The notes: a model not told the origin generated them from the letters alone. 38,971 bases of DNA from Rhizobacter sp. (GCA_023954175.1 JAMLIM010000033.1:1-38971), one strand, 5' to 3'; positions 15,490 through 27,970 are shown, numbered from the stretch's first letter. Program-made: numbers and translations.

Positions 15490-16728
15490 TCAGGGGCGCT
15501 TCATCTGGCACGAGGTCGGCGTGCTCGCCACGTACGCCGGGATCGCCTTCACCTCGGCGAAGTTCATCCCGGTGTTCTCGACGCTGTACGGGTGCTGCTT
15601 GGTCGCCTTCTCCCACGACGAGATGTAGAGCGGCATCTGCAGCTGGTGATCCGACTTGCGCATCGTGAATTCGCCGGCGAAGCCGTCGAACGTGATGCCT
15701 TCGAGCGCCGCCGCGACCTTGACCGGATCGGTGCTCTTGGCCTTGGCCATGCCCGCCGACAACATCGCCAGCCCGTTGTAGGTCGCGAGCGTGTACCAGT
15801 CGTCGTTGAACTTGGCCTTGAAGTCGTTGGAGATCTTCTCGACCTTGCCGCCCATGTTGGTGTAGCCGTAGGCGACCATGCGCACCTGCCCTGCGGAGTC
15901 GGTGCCGAGCGCCGTCGGCGTGCCGCTCACGCTCGCGTAGTAGGTGTAGAACTTGGCGTGCAGGCCGGCGTCCTTGGCCGCCTTCACCAGCAGCGTCAGG
16001 TCCTGGCCCCAGTTGCCGGTGACGACGGCGTCGGCACCCGAGGCCTTGATCTTGGCCACGTAGGGCGCGAAGTCCTTCACCTGCCCGATCGGGTGCAGGT
16101 CATCGCCGACGATCTGGATGTCCGGGCGCTTCCTCTTGATGTCTTCCTTGAAGTACTTCGAGACCTGCTGCCCGTGCGAGTAGTTCTGGCCGATGATGTA
16201 GACCTTCTTGATGTCGGGCTGATCCTTCATGTAGCTCGTCAGCGCTTCCATCTTCATCGTCGTGTCCGCGTCGAGCCGGAAGTGCCAGTACTCGCACTTG
16301 TCGTTCGTCAGCGCCGGATCGACCGCGGCGTAGTTCAGGTACAGGATTTCCTTGCCGGGGTTGCGCGAGTTGTACTTGGCGACGGCGTCCGAGATCGCGA
16401 GCGCAGCGCCCGAGCCGTTGCCCTGCGCGACGTAGCGGATGCCCTGGTCGATCGCCGCCTTCAGCGAGTTCAGGCTCTCCTGCGGCGATCCCTTGTTGTC
16501 GAAGGGCACGAACTCGAACTTGACGCCTGCCGCATTCTTCTGATTGAAGATGTCCGCGACGAACTGCCAGCTCTTGAGCTGGTTCTGGCCGACGTTGGCG
16601 AACGGGCCGGAGAGCGGATCGATGAAGGCGATCTTCACCGTCTCGCCCGCCTGCGCGAACAACGCGCCGCTGGCCAACGCCAGTGCCACGCCGGTGGCAA
16701 AGCCCTTGAATCTGATGGTACGCGTCAT
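15490..16728 (-). CDS. LIV-type ABC transporter substrate-binding protein
   Basis: Periplasmic solute-binding protein of the branched-chain amino acid (HAAT) class, 412 residues. A Sec signal peptide covers about residues 1-26 (MTRTIRFKGFATGVALALAS, cut after LFAQA). The mature part starts with VKIAFIDPLSGPFANVGQNQLKSWQ, the usual first strand and ligand-phosphate-like loop, and includes YVAQGNGSGAALAISDAV and YIIGQNYSHGQQVSKYF. I chose the second in-frame ATG, which has AAGGA 8 bases upstream; the first ATG (16737) is only 2 bases from that site. Homologues of this class also bind aromatic and other carboxylates, so the ligand is open. It is the first gene of the liv unit and is separated from livH by a terminator. 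Confidence 0.93.
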   Translation of the reverse strand: MTRTIRFKGFATGVALALASGALFAQAGETVKIAFIDPLSGPFANVGQNQLKSWQFVADIFNQKNAAGVKFEFVPFDNKGSPQESLNSLKAAIDQGIRYVAQGNGSGAALAISDAVAKYNSRNPGKEILYLNYAAVDPALTNDKCEYWHFRLDADTTMKMEALTSYMKDQPDIKKVYIIGQNYSHGQQVSKYFKEDIKRKRPDIQIVGDDLHPIGQVKDFAPYVAKIKASGADAVVTGNWGQDLTLLVKAAKDAGLHAKFYTYYASVSGTPTALGTDSAGQVRMVAYGYTNMGGKVEKISNDFKAKFNDDWYTLATYNGLAMLSAGMAKAKSTDPVKVAAALEGITFDGFAGEFTMRKSDHQLQMPLYISSWEKATKQHPYSVENTGMNFAEVKAIPAYVASTPTSCQMKRP

Positions 16729-16804
16729 GAAAGTCATCCTTGCAGTTGAACCAGGCAGTACGGTAGAACAGATTGTGTCGGATTCCGTTCAGGGACTACC
16801 CGCA

Positions 16805-16822
16805 CCCGGTGTCACGACCGGG
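16805..16822. repeat. Inverted repeat in the livK-selO divergent region
   Basis: CCCGGT (16805-16810) and ACCGGG (16817-16822) form a 6-bp inverted repeat with a 6-base spacer, GTCACG. It lies 77 bases upstream of the substrate-binding protein start and 81 bases upstream of selO, in the 174-base divergent region. It could be an operator or a small hairpin in the leader; it has no T-run and is not a terminator. A similar 5-bp repeat with a related spacer lies at 3438-3454. Function is not established. Confidence 0.3.
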
Positions 16823-16866
16823 ACAGCGCGCGCCCGAAGCCGAAGCCCGCGGAAGATGGCCCTGTG

Positions 16867-16896
16867 CCGACAAGGAACACCCCCGCTGGCTAAACT
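16867..16896 (+). promoter_or_regulatory. Candidate promoter for selO, placed for a leaderless transcript
   Basis: CCGACA (16867-16872) and TAAACT (16891-16896) match sigma-70 -35 and -10 boxes at 4 of 6 positions each, with an 18-base spacer. The -10-like box ends only 6 bases before the selO ATG, so transcription would begin at or next to the start codon. No Shine-Dalgarno sequence is present upstream of that ATG, which agrees with a leaderless mRNA. Both boxes are weak, so this is tentative. Confidence 0.35.
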
Positions 16897-16902
16897 GCAC
16901 TC

Positions 16903-18456
16903 ATGAGTGTTGTCGATCTCGCGCCCGAAGCGGCCGCCCAGGCGCCGGTCGCCTTCCTGAATCGTTTCCACAAGCTGGGTGACGACTTCTTCACGCAGCT
17001 CGCCGCACAACCGCTGCCCGACCCGCACTGGGTCGCGACCAGCCCGGCATGCGCCCGCCTGCTCGGTCTGCCACCCGACTGGGCCCAGCGAGCGTCACTC
17101 AACGCGCTCGAGGTCCTGAGCGGCAACGCGCTGTGGCCCGGCATGCGCCCGCTCGCCAGCGTCTACAGCGGGCACCAGTTCGGCGTCTGGGCCGGGCAGC
17201 TCGGCGACGGGCGCGCGCATCTGCTGGGCGAGATCGCGACGCCCGCGGGGCCGATGGAGTTGCAGCTCAAGGGCTCGGGCCTCACGCCCTATTCGCGCAT
17301 GGGCGACGGCCGCGCCGTGCTGCGCTCGTCGATCCGTGAGTTCATGTGCTCCGAGGCGATGGCCGGCCTGGGCATCCCGACGACGCGCGCGCTGTGCATC
17401 ACCGGCTCGGCGTTGCCGGTGCGCCGCGAGACGATGGAGACGGCGGCGATCGTCACGCGCGTCGCGCCGAGCTTCATCCGCTTCGGCCACTTCGAGCACT
17501 TCGCGCACCACGGTCAGCACGATGCGCTCAAGCGGCTCGCCGATTTCGTCATCGACCATCACCTGCCCGCCTGTCGCGAGGCCGCCGATCCGTATGCCGC
17601 GTTGCTGCAAGCGGCCGCCACAAGCACCGCGGAGATGATCGCGCAATGGCAGGCGGTCGGTTTCTGCCACGGCGTGATGAACACCGACAACATGTCGATC
17701 CTCGGCCTGACGATCGACTACGGCCCGTTCGGCTTCCTCGACGGCTTCGACCCGCACCACATCTGCAACCACTCGGACCACCAGGGCCGCTACGCCTTCG
17801 ACCGCCAGCCGGCGGTGGCGTTCTGGAACCTGCACGCCCTGGCGCAGGCGATGCTGCCATTGCTCGGCAACGGCAACGGCAACGGCAACGAACATGCAGA
17901 CGCCGCGAGTGAAGCCGCGCTCGCCGCCGTCGAGCCGTATCGCACGACCTTCGAGCGCGCGTTCCGCCAGCGCCTTGCGGCCAAGTTCGGGTTGCGCGGC
18001 GAGCGCGTGGGCGACCTCGAACTGATCGACACGCTGATGCGCCTGCTCGCATCCGAGCAGACCGACTTCACGATCCTGTTTCGCCGCCTGGCCGACTTCG
18101 ACAGCCGCGCGGATGCCGACAACGCCGCGCTGCGCGACATGTTCCGCGATCGCCCCGCGTTCGACGCCTGGGCGGCGCGCTACCGCGAGCGCCTCGCGCA
18201 CCAGGGCGGTGAAGATGACGACGCCGCAAGGCGCGTTCGCATGCGCCGGGTCAACCCGCGCGTCATGTTGCGCAACCACCTGGCCGAAGGCGCGATCCGG
18301 CTGGCGACGGCGGGCGACTTCTCGGAGGTCGCGCGGCTGCTGCGCGTGCTCGAGCATCCCTTCGACGACCCGGCCCATCCCACCGCGCAAGACGATGCGG
18401 ACGCCGGCTTCCCGCCCGACTGGGCTCAATCGATTGAGGTGTCGTGTTCATCATGA
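16903..18456 (+). CDS. selO: SelO (YdiU) protein adenylyltransferase
   Basis: A pseudokinase-fold enzyme that transfers AMP from ATP to Ser/Thr/Tyr of target proteins, linked in E. coli and mitochondria to redox balance (family knowledge). It has 517 residues. Key blocks: [54 protein letters not shown] (nucleotide-binding lobe), [24 protein letters not shown] (metal- and ATP-binding Asn/Asp), [20 protein letters not shown], and the C-terminus EVSCSS. The final Cys-Ser-Ser corresponds to the place where animal SelO carries selenocysteine. A run of Gly-Asn repeats (GGCAAC x4) sits in a variable loop near residue 325. The stop overlaps the msrB start (ATGA). Confidence 0.96.
   Translation: MSVVDLAPEAAAQAPVAFLNRFHKLGDDFFTQLAAQPLPDPHWVATSPACARLLGLPPDWAQRASLNALEVLSGNALWPGMRPLASVYSGHQFGVWAGQLGDGRAHLLGEIATPAGPMELQLKGSGLTPYSRMGDGRAVLRSSIREFMCSEAMAGLGIPTTRALCITGSALPVRRETMETAAIVTRVAPSFIRFGHFEHFAHHGQHDALKRLADFVIDHHLPACREAADPYAALLQAAATSTAEMIAQWQAVGFCHGVMNTDNMSILGLTIDYGPFGFLDGFDPHHICNHSDHQGRYAFDRQPAVAFWNLHALAQAMLPLLGNGNGNGNEHADAASEAALAAVEPYRTTFERAFRQRLAAKFGLRGERVGDLELIDTLMRLLASEQTDFTILFRRLADFDSRADADNAALRDMFRDRPAFDAWAARYRERLAHQGGEDDDAARRVRMRRVNPRVMLRNHLAEGAIRLATAGDFSEVARLLRVLEHPFDDPAHPTAQDDADAGFPPDWAQSIEVSCSS
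17866..17889 (+). repeat. Hexanucleotide tandem repeat GGCAAC x4 inside selO
   Basis: Four exact copies of GGCAAC encode alternating Gly-Asn. The unit is 6 bases, so a change in copy number would lengthen or shorten a loop without shifting the frame. The loop joins two helical parts of SelO where family members differ in length. Confidence 0.85.
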
Positions 18457-18863
18457 GTGCAGACAAGACCTACAAGGTGCAGAAGTCGGACGCCGAGTGG
18501 CGCGCCGCGCTCGACCCGATGCAGTACCGCGTCGCGCGCAACGCCGCCACCGAGCCGCCGTTCACCGGCAAGTACTGGGACCACTTCAAGGCCGGGCGCT
18601 ACAACTGCGTCGGCTGCGGCACGCCGTTGTTCGCGTCCGACACCAAGTTCGACGCCGGCTGCGGCTGGCCGAGCTATTCGCAGCCGATCAACGCCGAGGT
18701 GATCGAGCGTGTCGTCGACAAGACGCTCGGCATGGTGCGGGTCGAGGTACGCTGCAACAACTGCGGCTCGCACCTCGGCCATGTGTTCGAGGACGGGCCG
18801 AAGCCGACCGGCGAGCGTTTTTGCATCAACTCGGCCGCGATAAACTTCGAGCCTCCGCGCTGA
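18453..18863 (+). CDS. msrB: Peptide-methionine (R)-S-oxide reductase MsrB
   Basis: This enzyme reduces methionine-R-sulfoxide in oxidised proteins. The 136-residue protein has the structural zinc site Cys52/Cys55 ([10 protein letters not shown]) and Cys101/Cys104 ([16 protein letters not shown]), the block [10 protein letters not shown], and the catalytic Cys124 in [12 protein letters not shown]. Its length and lack of a signal peptide indicate a cytoplasmic single-domain MsrB. The ATG overlaps the selO stop codon in ATGA, so the two are translationally coupled; there is no other ribosome site. The pairing joins protein AMPylation under oxidative stress with repair of oxidised methionine. 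Confidence 0.97.
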   Translation: MSADKTYKVQKSDAEWRAALDPMQYRVARNAATEPPFTGKYWDHFKAGRYNCVGCGTPLFASDTKFDAGCGWPSYSQPINAEVIERVVDKTLGMVRVEVRCNNCGSHLGHVFEDGPKPTGERFCINSAAINFEPPR

Positions 18864-18940
18864 ACGCCCGCGGGTCGCCGAAAGCGCTTCGCTTGTCGCC
18901 GACCGTCACGCCCGATGCCGGCACTTCCGGTATTGCCTAG

Positions 18941-19603
18941 ATGAAACTCCTGCTCGACTTCCTGCCCATCCTGCTGTTCTTCGGCACGTTCAAGTTCGCC
19001 GAACGCGACGCGCAGGCGGCGGCCGACTTCGCGACCGAGCACTTCGGCTTCCTCGTCTCGGGCGGCGTCGTCGGCCCGAAAGAGGGGCCGGTGCTGCTCG
19101 CCACCATCGTCGTCATCATCGCCACGCTGGCGCAGATCGCCTTCATGCTCGCGCGCGGCAAGAAGATCGACCTGATGCTGTGGGTCAGCCTCGGGCTCGT
19201 CACCGTGCTCGGCGGCGCGACGGTGTGGTTCCACAACGAGACCTTCATCAAATGGAAGCCGAGCGTGCTGTACTGGGCGATGGCGATGTCGTTCTGGATC
19301 AGCCAGGTGGTGTTCCACAAGAACCTGCTGAACACGCTGATGGGCGGCCAGCTCGACCTGCCGGCCCCCGTGTGGCGCACGCTCACGCGCGCCTGGATCG
19401 GCTTCTTCGGACTGATGGGCATCCTGAACCTGTACGTCGCGTACAGCTTCTCGACCGAAGCCTGGGTCAATTTCAAGCTCTTCGGCAGCCTCGGGCTGAT
19501 GCTGATCTTCACCCTCGCGCAAGGCGTCTACCTGAGCCGGCACCTGAAACCGGCCGATGGCGCCGCCAACGGGACGGCCGAGACCGGCCCCGGTGCCCCG
19601 TGA
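18941..19603 (+). CDS. yciB: YciB / IspZ-type inner-membrane septation protein
   Basis: A polytopic inner-membrane protein of 220 residues with about five hydrophobic segments. The N-terminus MKLLLDFLPILLFFGTFKF and the blocks IDLMLWVSLGLVTVLGGATVWFHNETFIKWKPSVLYW and NLYVAYSFSTEAWVNFKLFGSLGLML are diagnostic of the YciB/IspZ family, which is linked to envelope integrity and septation. The last ~20 residues form a low-complexity Ala/Gly/Thr tail. It starts 77 bases after msrB and precedes bolA by 25 bases. No clear ribosome site precedes the ATG. Confidence 0.95.
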   Translation: MKLLLDFLPILLFFGTFKFAERDAQAAADFATEHFGFLVSGGVVGPKEGPVLLATIVVIIATLAQIAFMLARGKKIDLMLWVSLGLVTVLGGATVWFHNETFIKWKPSVLYWAMAMSFWISQVVFHKNLLNTLMGGQLDLPAPVWRTLTRAWIGFFGLMGILNLYVAYSFSTEAWVNFKLFGSLGLMLIFTLAQGVYLSRHLKPADGAANGTAETGPGAP

Positions 19604-19628
19604 GCAAGCGCGTGGGCGGGTGCTTGTG

Positions 19629-19895
19629 ATGGCAACATCGAGCGACGACATCGAGCGCGTGCTGCGCAGTGCGCTGACGCCGCTGCACGTCAAAGTGCAG
19701 GACGACAGCCACAAGCACGCCGGCCACGCCGGCGCGCGCGAAGGGCGCCACTTCAGCGTGCGCATCGAGGCCGAGGCGTTTCGCGGCCTCTCGCGGCTGC
19801 GCCGCCACCGGCTCGTATATGATGCCGTCGGCCCGCTGATGCCCCAGGGCATTCATGCGCTCGCGATCGACGCCATCGCCCCGGGCGAAGCCTGA
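19629..19895 (+). CDS. BolA-family protein
   Basis: A small (88 residues) BolA/IbaG-type protein. BolA proteins bind monothiol glutaredoxins and [2Fe-2S] clusters, and some act as DNA-binding regulators of envelope and stress genes. Typical blocks: VQDDSHKHAGHAG (the conserved Ser-His-x-His region), HFSVRIEAEAFRG, LSRLRRHRLVYDAVGPLMP and GIHALAIDAI. The start ATG at 19629 gives a normal-length protein; an in-frame extension upstream would overlap yciB and is rejected. It lies between yciB and the prolyl isomerase gene, and together with msrB and selO forms a stress/envelope group on the plus strand. Confidence 0.92.
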   Translation: MATSSDDIERVLRSALTPLHVKVQDDSHKHAGHAGAREGRHFSVRIEAEAFRGLSRLRRHRLVYDAVGPLMPQGIHALAIDAIAPGEA

Positions 19896-19988
19896 CCCCA
19901 GCGCCGCATCCCGGCGCAATCTGACTGCCGATTGGCCCCCGGCGACGCCCTCCCCCGTTCGACCCCAACCCAAAATCCGCTGAAAGGC

Positions 19989-20828
19989 ATGAGCCTCATG
20001 TTTGCAATGTTCTCCCTTCGTCGTCATGCGGCAGCGCTGCGCGCCGCCCTCGTGCCCGCTGCCGCGCTCGCGGCCGTGCTCGCGCTGCCTGCGCAGGCGC
20101 AAAACGTCGCCATCGTCAACGGCAAGCCGGTGCCGGTGGCACGCGTGAACGCCTTGATCGAGCAGGCGACGAGCCAGGGCCAGCCGCGCACGCCGGAACT
20201 CGAGGCGCAGGCGCGCGACGAGGTCGTGCTGCGCGAGATGTTCGTCCAGCAGGCCGAGAAGCAGGGGCTCGCGGCGACGCCGCAGTACAAGACGCAAATG
20301 GAACTGGCGCGCCAGACCATCCTGATCCGCGAACTGTTTGCCGACTACCAGAAGGCCCACCCGGTGACCGACGCCGACGTTCAGGCCGAGTACGACAAGT
20401 TCAAGGCGCAGGCGAGTGGTGTCGAGTACCGCGTCAGCCACATCCTGGTCGAGAAGGAAGAAGACGCCAAGGCGCTCATCGTCAAGCTCAAGGGCGGCGC
20501 GAGCTTCGAGGTGCTGGCCAAGGAGAATTCGAAGGACCCCGGATCGGGTGAAAAGGGCGGCGACCTGGACTGGGCCAACCCCGGCTCCTTCGTGCCCGAG
20601 TTCTCGGCCGCGATGGTCAAGCTCAAGAAGGGCGAGATGACCGACGAGCCGGTGAAGTCACAGTTCGGCTGGCACATCATCAAGGTCGTCGACACGCGCG
20701 AGGCACAGTTCCCGCCGCTCGACGAAGTCAAGCCGCAGATTCAGCAGCGCCTGGCGCAGATGAAGATGGTGCAGTTCCGCGACGAGATCCGCGCCAAGGC
20801 CAAGACCGACTACAAGTTCTCGAACTGA
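19989..20828 (+). CDS. Periplasmic peptidyl-prolyl cis-trans isomerase (PpiC/parvulin type)
   Basis: A secreted foldase of 279 residues. A signal peptide spans about residues 1-36 (basic RRHAAALRA, hydrophobic ALVPAAALAAVLAL, cleavage after AQAQ). An N-terminal SurA/PrsA-like helical part (about 40-130) precedes a parvulin domain with YRVSHILVEKEEDAKALI, FEVLAKENSKDPGSGEKGGDLDW, FVPEFSAAM and QFGWHIIKVVD, the standard catalytic and peptide-binding blocks. A C-terminal helix follows. I use the ATG at 19989; ATGs at 19998 and 20007 are alternatives, the first of which suits the upstream AAAGG better. It closes the selO-msrB-yciB-bolA group. Confidence 0.94.
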   Translation: MSLMFAMFSLRRHAAALRAALVPAAALAAVLALPAQAQNVAIVNGKPVPVARVNALIEQATSQGQPRTPELEAQARDEVVLREMFVQQAEKQGLAATPQYKTQMELARQTILIRELFADYQKAHPVTDADVQAEYDKFKAQASGVEYRVSHILVEKEEDAKALIVKLKGGASFEVLAKENSKDPGSGEKGGDLDWANPGSFVPEFSAAMVKLKKGEMTDEPVKSQFGWHIIKVVDTREAQFPPLDEVKPQIQQRLAQMKMVQFRDEIRAKAKTDYKFSN

Positions 20829-20835
20829 CGGTCTT

Positions 20836-20855
20836 CGCCAGGCCGCTCACTGGCG
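20836..20855. terminator. Possible bidirectional hairpin between convergent genes
   Basis: CGCCAG (20836-20841) pairs with CTGGCG (20850-20855) around an 8-base loop in the 38-base gap between the convergent ppiC-type and crotonase genes. There is no T-run on either strand, so it may slow or stop polymerase only weakly, or act with Rho. The call rests on position and pairing alone. Confidence 0.3.
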
Positions 20856-20866
20856 TAGCGGCGGGC

Positions 20867-21679
20867 TCATGCCGGATGCCGCACTTTCGCGGCCCGGCCT
20901 TCGACGAAGTCGCGCATGCGCTGCTTGGCGCTTTCGTCGCCCTGGGCGATGGCGGCCATCAGCGACTCGACGAAGAGGCCGTCCGGCTGCGACATGTCGG
21001 CAATGCGCGGCAAGGCCTGCGTGATCGCGAAGACCGACAAGGGCGCGTTGCCGGCGATCTTCTGCGCCAGCTCGCACGCCTTGGCAACGCCCTGGCCCTC
21101 GGCCACGACGTACTGCGACAGGCCGCGCTGGTAGCCCTCCTGCGCGTCCAGCACGCGGCCGCACAGCATCATGTCGGTCATGCAGGCGACGCCGACGAGC
21201 CGCGGCACGCGGGCCGAGCCGCCGCCGCCGACGAAGATCCCGTGCTGGCCTTCGGGCAGGCCGTAGTAGGTGCTGGTCTCGGCGACCCGGATGTGCGTCG
21301 CGCTCGCGATCTCGAGCCCGCCGCCGACCACCGCGCCGTGCAGCGCGCTGACGATCGGGAAGCGCCCGAACTGCAGCGTGTCCATCACGCCCTGCCACAT
21401 GCGCGAATGCGCCACGCCCTCGGCCACCGTGCTCTCGCTCAGACTCGTCAGGTCGAGCCCGGCGCAGAAGTGCTTGCCGGCGCCGCTCAGCACGGCCGCG
21501 CGCACGCTGCTCGGGAGGTTGATCAGGGCCGTGTGCAACTGCTGCAGCATGGTGTCGCTGATCGCATTGCGCTTGTCCGGCCGGTGCAGTTGCACGTGGG
21601 CGACGCTGTCGGCGAGTCCGACGCGCAGCAGGTCGAGGCTGGCCAAGAGGCCGGTGGCGGGCGTGAAGGTGATGGTCAT
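20867..21679 (-). CDS. Crotonase-family enoyl-CoA hydratase/isomerase
   Basis: A single-domain crotonase (270 residues). It has RPDKRNAIS, the oxyanion-hole segments GKHFCAGLDL and VVGGGLEIASATHIRVAE, and a second acidic residue in YGLPEGQHGIFVGGGGSARVPRLVG. Members hydrate enoyl-CoA or shift, cleave or hydrolyse related thioesters; with both acidic positions present (GGGLE and LPE), hydratase activity is the default guess. It is separated from the beta-oxidation cluster by the whole selO-ppiC block and lies 118 bases downstream of the ABC ATPase gene on the same strand. The ribosome site before its ATG is weak. Confidence 0.9.
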   Translation of the reverse strand: MTITFTPATGLLASLDLLRVGLADSVAHVQLHRPDKRNAISDTMLQQLHTALINLPSSVRAAVLSGAGKHFCAGLDLTSLSESTVAEGVAHSRMWQGVMDTLQFGRFPIVSALHGAVVGGGLEIASATHIRVAETSTYYGLPEGQHGIFVGGGGSARVPRLVGVACMTDMMLCGRVLDAQEGYQRGLSQYVVAEGQGVAKACELAQKIAGNAPLSVFAITQALPRIADMSQPDGLFVESLMAAIAQGDESAKQRMRDFVEGRAAKVRHPA

Positions 21680-21797
21680 GATCGAGTGCCTGTGCTTGGT
21701 GTTGGGCCGCTGATCGAGCTGCAGGGCCGAGGCCCGACAAGCTGACGGCGCCTTGCTTCGGGTTCGGCGGCTTCAGGTCGCCGTGACGACCCCCTCT

Positions 21798-22484
21798 TCA
21801 TACGACGGCCAGCGTGGGCTCGACACGCCCGGCCTCGAGCCGCAGTTGCCGCTCGCAGCGCGCCGCGATCGCACGGTCGTGGGTGACGAGCACGAGCGTG
21901 GTGCCGGCCTCGCGGTTGAGGTCGAACATCAGATCCATCACGGTCGCGCCGGTCGCGAAGTCGAGGCTGCCGGTCGGCTCGTCGGCGAGCAGCACCGCCG
22001 GGCGCACGACGAAGGCGCGCGCCAGTGCGACGCGCTGCTGCTCGCCGCCCGAAAGCACACGCGGGTAGTGCGACAACCGCTCGCCGAGGCCGACGCGACG
22101 CAGCATCTCGGTCGCCTGTGCGCGCGCATCGTTGCGGCCCTGGAGCTCGAGCGGCAGCATCACGTTCTCGAGCGCGTTGAGGTTGGCGAGCAGCTGGAAA
22201 CTCTGGAACACGAAGCCCAGGTGCTGGGCGCGCACCGCGGCCCGCGCGTCCTCGTCGATCTTGAACAGATCGACGCCGCAGACGCGCACCGTGCCGGAGG
22301 TCGGCGTGTCGAGCCCGGCGATGATCGCGAGCAGCGTGCTCTTGCCCGAGCCCGATGCACCGACAATGGCAACCGATTCGCGCGCATCGAGCGCGAAGTC
22401 AATGTCGTGGAGAATCGTCAAGGTGCCGGTCGAGTCGCGCACTTGTTTCGTGACACGCTCGACAGCGATGATGGGTTCGGACAT
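21798..22484 (-). CDS. YbbA/LolD-like ABC transporter ATP-binding protein
   Basis: An ABC ATPase of 228 residues in the MacB/LolD/YbbA group. Walker A is GASGSGKST, the Q-loop lies in GFVFQSFQLLANLNALENVMLPLEL, the signature is VLSGGEQQRVALARAF, and Walker B is VLLADEPTGSLD followed by VTHDRAIA. It is divergent from a TesA-like esterase gene, the same pairing as E. coli ybbA/tesA, which supports YbbA rather than LolD. In E. coli ybbA is followed by a large permease gene (ybbP). Here no permease follows: the next gene is a crotonase. The partner protein must be elsewhere or beyond the window. Confidence 0.9.
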   Translation of the reverse strand: MSEPIIAVERVTKQVRDSTGTLTILHDIDFALDARESVAIVGASGSGKSTLLAIIAGLDTPTSGTVRVCGVDLFKIDEDARAAVRAQHLGFVFQSFQLLANLNALENVMLPLELQGRNDARAQATEMLRRVGLGERLSHYPRVLSGGEQQRVALARAFVVRPAVLLADEPTGSLDFATGATVMDLMFDLNREAGTTLVLVTHDRAIAARCERQLRLEAGRVEPTLAVV

Positions 22485-22501
22485 GGAGATTGCCGGTGGG
22501 A

Positions 22502-23149
22502 ATGAATCGAAGAGGGTTTGGCGCGCACTGTAGCCTGTGGCTGGCCGGTGCGTCGTGGCTGGCGACGATGCCCGCGCGAGGACAGGCACAAGGCAAACGC
22601 CTGCTCGTCCTGGGCGACAGCATTTCGGCGGAGTATGGACTCAAGCGCGGCAGCGGCTGGGTCGCGCTGCTCGAGAAGCGCCTGAGCGAGAAGAAGATCG
22701 ACCTCGAAGTCATCAACGCCAGCATCAGCGGCGAGACGACATCGGGCGGCGCGTCGCGCCTGCCGGCGCTGCTCGAGAAGCACAAGCCGAACTTCGTCAT
22801 CATCGAACTCGGCGGCAACGACGCGCTGCGTGGCCTGCCGCTTTCGATGACCGAGGCCAACCTGCTCGCGATGACGCGCGCCGCGAAGGCCGCCGGCGCC
22901 AAGGTGCTGCTGATCGGCATGCAGGTGCCGCCGAACTACGGCCGCAGGTACAACCAGGAGCTCGCCGCGCTCTACTACGACGTCGCCAAGGCCGAGGGGA
23001 CCGGGCTCGTGGCCTTCTTCTTCAAGGGCATCGCCGATACGCCGATCGCGTCGTCGCTCTTCCAGGCCGACCGCATCCACCCGAACGAGGACGCACAGCC
23101 GCTGCTGCTCGTCAACGTCTGGACCGGGCTTGCGCCGATGCTCAATTAG
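22502..23149 (+). CDS. tesA: TesA-like arylesterase / multifunctional acyl-CoA thioesterase (GDSL family)
   Basis: A secreted SGNH-fold hydrolase of 215 residues. The signal peptide covers about residues 1-33 (MNRRGF..., hydrophobic CSLWLAGASWLATMPA, cleavage near ARGQA). Block I LLVLGDSISAEYGL holds the nucleophile Ser, NASISGETTSGG gives the block II Gly, IIELGGND gives the block III Asn, and DRIHPNEDAQPLL carries the catalytic Asp and His. This matches E. coli TesA (thioesterase I / protease I / lysophospholipase L1), a periplasmic enzyme. The start ATG lies 17 bases from the divergent ybbA start codon. A terminator follows 5 bases after the stop. Confidence 0.93.
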   Translation: MNRRGFGAHCSLWLAGASWLATMPARGQAQGKRLLVLGDSISAEYGLKRGSGWVALLEKRLSEKKIDLEVINASISGETTSGGASRLPALLEKHKPNFVIIELGGNDALRGLPLSMTEANLLAMTRAAKAAGAKVLLIGMQVPPNYGRRYNQELAALYYDVAKAEGTGLVAFFFKGIADTPIASSLFQADRIHPNEDAQPLLLVNVWTGLAPMLN

Positions 23150-23154
23150 GGGCG

Positions 23155-23186
23155 CCGGGCAGGCGGCTGCCTGATTCGGTTTTTTT
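23155..23186 (+). terminator. Intrinsic terminator after tesA
   Basis: CAGGC (23160-23164) pairs with GCCTG (23169-23173) around GGCT. An outer CCG/CGG pair (23155-23157 with 23177-23179) extends the stem across a small internal loop. Seven T residues (23180-23186) follow immediately. It lies between tesA and the convergent def gene. Confidence 0.7.
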
Positions 23187-23233
23187 CGTCAGCGAGCGTC
23201 CGGCACGGTTCGCGACGTCGACGCATCCCGCGA

Positions 23234-23770
23234 TCAATCGTCGCCGGCGTCCGCCGCGTCGGGGAACAGGATCTCGGTGAAGCCGAACTGCGTCATGTCG
23301 CGCATGCGCGTCGGGTACAGGCGGCCGATGAGATGGTCGCATTCGTGCTGCACGACACGCGCATGAAAGCCGTCCGCCTCGCGTTCGATCGGGACGCCGA
23401 GCGGGTCGAAGCCGGTGTAGCGCACGCGCGCAAAGCGCGGCACCTGGCCACGCAGACCCGGCACCGAGAGGCAGCCCTCCCAGCCCACTTCCTCCTCGTC
23501 GCCGAGCGGGACGACGCGCGGATTGATCAGCACCGTCCGTGGCACGGCCGGCGCGTCGGGATAGCGCTCGCTGTGCGTGAAGCCGAAGATCACGAGTTGC
23601 AGATCGACGCCGATCTGCGGTGCGGCCAGGCCCGCGCCGCGCGCATCTTCCATCGTGTCGAACATGTCGGCGATGAGCGCGTGCAGCTCCGGCGTGTCGA
23701 ACCGCTCGACCGGTTGCGCGATGCGCAGCAGCCGCGCGTCGCCCATCTTGAGAAGTTCACGAACCGCCAT
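23234..23770 (-). CDS. def: Peptide deformylase
   Basis: Removes the formyl group from the N-terminal Met of new proteins; a metal (Fe2+) hydrolase. The 178-residue protein has all three signatures: [11 protein letters not shown] (46-55), EGCLSVPG with metal ligand Cys100, and QHECDHLIG with His142, catalytic Glu143 and His146. The start [15 protein letters not shown] fits the family and has AGGGGA upstream. The usual neighbour fmt is not present; the gene instead lies 48 bases downstream of a small exported protein gene that overlaps ligA, so it may be co-transcribed with ligA. Many Burkholderiales carry a second def elsewhere. Confidence 0.96.
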   Translation of the reverse strand: MAVRELLKMGDARLLRIAQPVERFDTPELHALIADMFDTMEDARGAGLAAPQIGVDLQLVIFGFTHSERYPDAPAVPRTVLINPRVVPLGDEEEVGWEGCLSVPGLRGQVPRFARVRYTGFDPLGVPIEREADGFHARVVQHECDHLIGRLYPTRMRDMTQFGFTEILFPDAADAGDD

Positions 23771-23818
23771 GATCAGTCCCCTGCGCATCAAAGGCGCCAT
23801 CATGCCAAAGCGGCGGGG

Positions 23819-27920
<4,102 letters not shown>

Positions 27921-27970
27921 CGCGCGCTCGACGCCTGCGGCCTACTTCGCGCTTGCCGCGCTGACCTACC

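Noticed and set aside
18864-18940. Small gene or regulator between msrB and yciB
   Set aside because: Only 77 bases with a partial GTCGCCGA direct repeat; no start with a ribosome site and no convincing structure.
19901-19917. GCGCCG/CGGCGC hairpin after bolA as a terminator
   Set aside because: No T-run follows and the next gene on the same strand begins 72 bases later. A GC-rich 6-bp stem is common by chance here.
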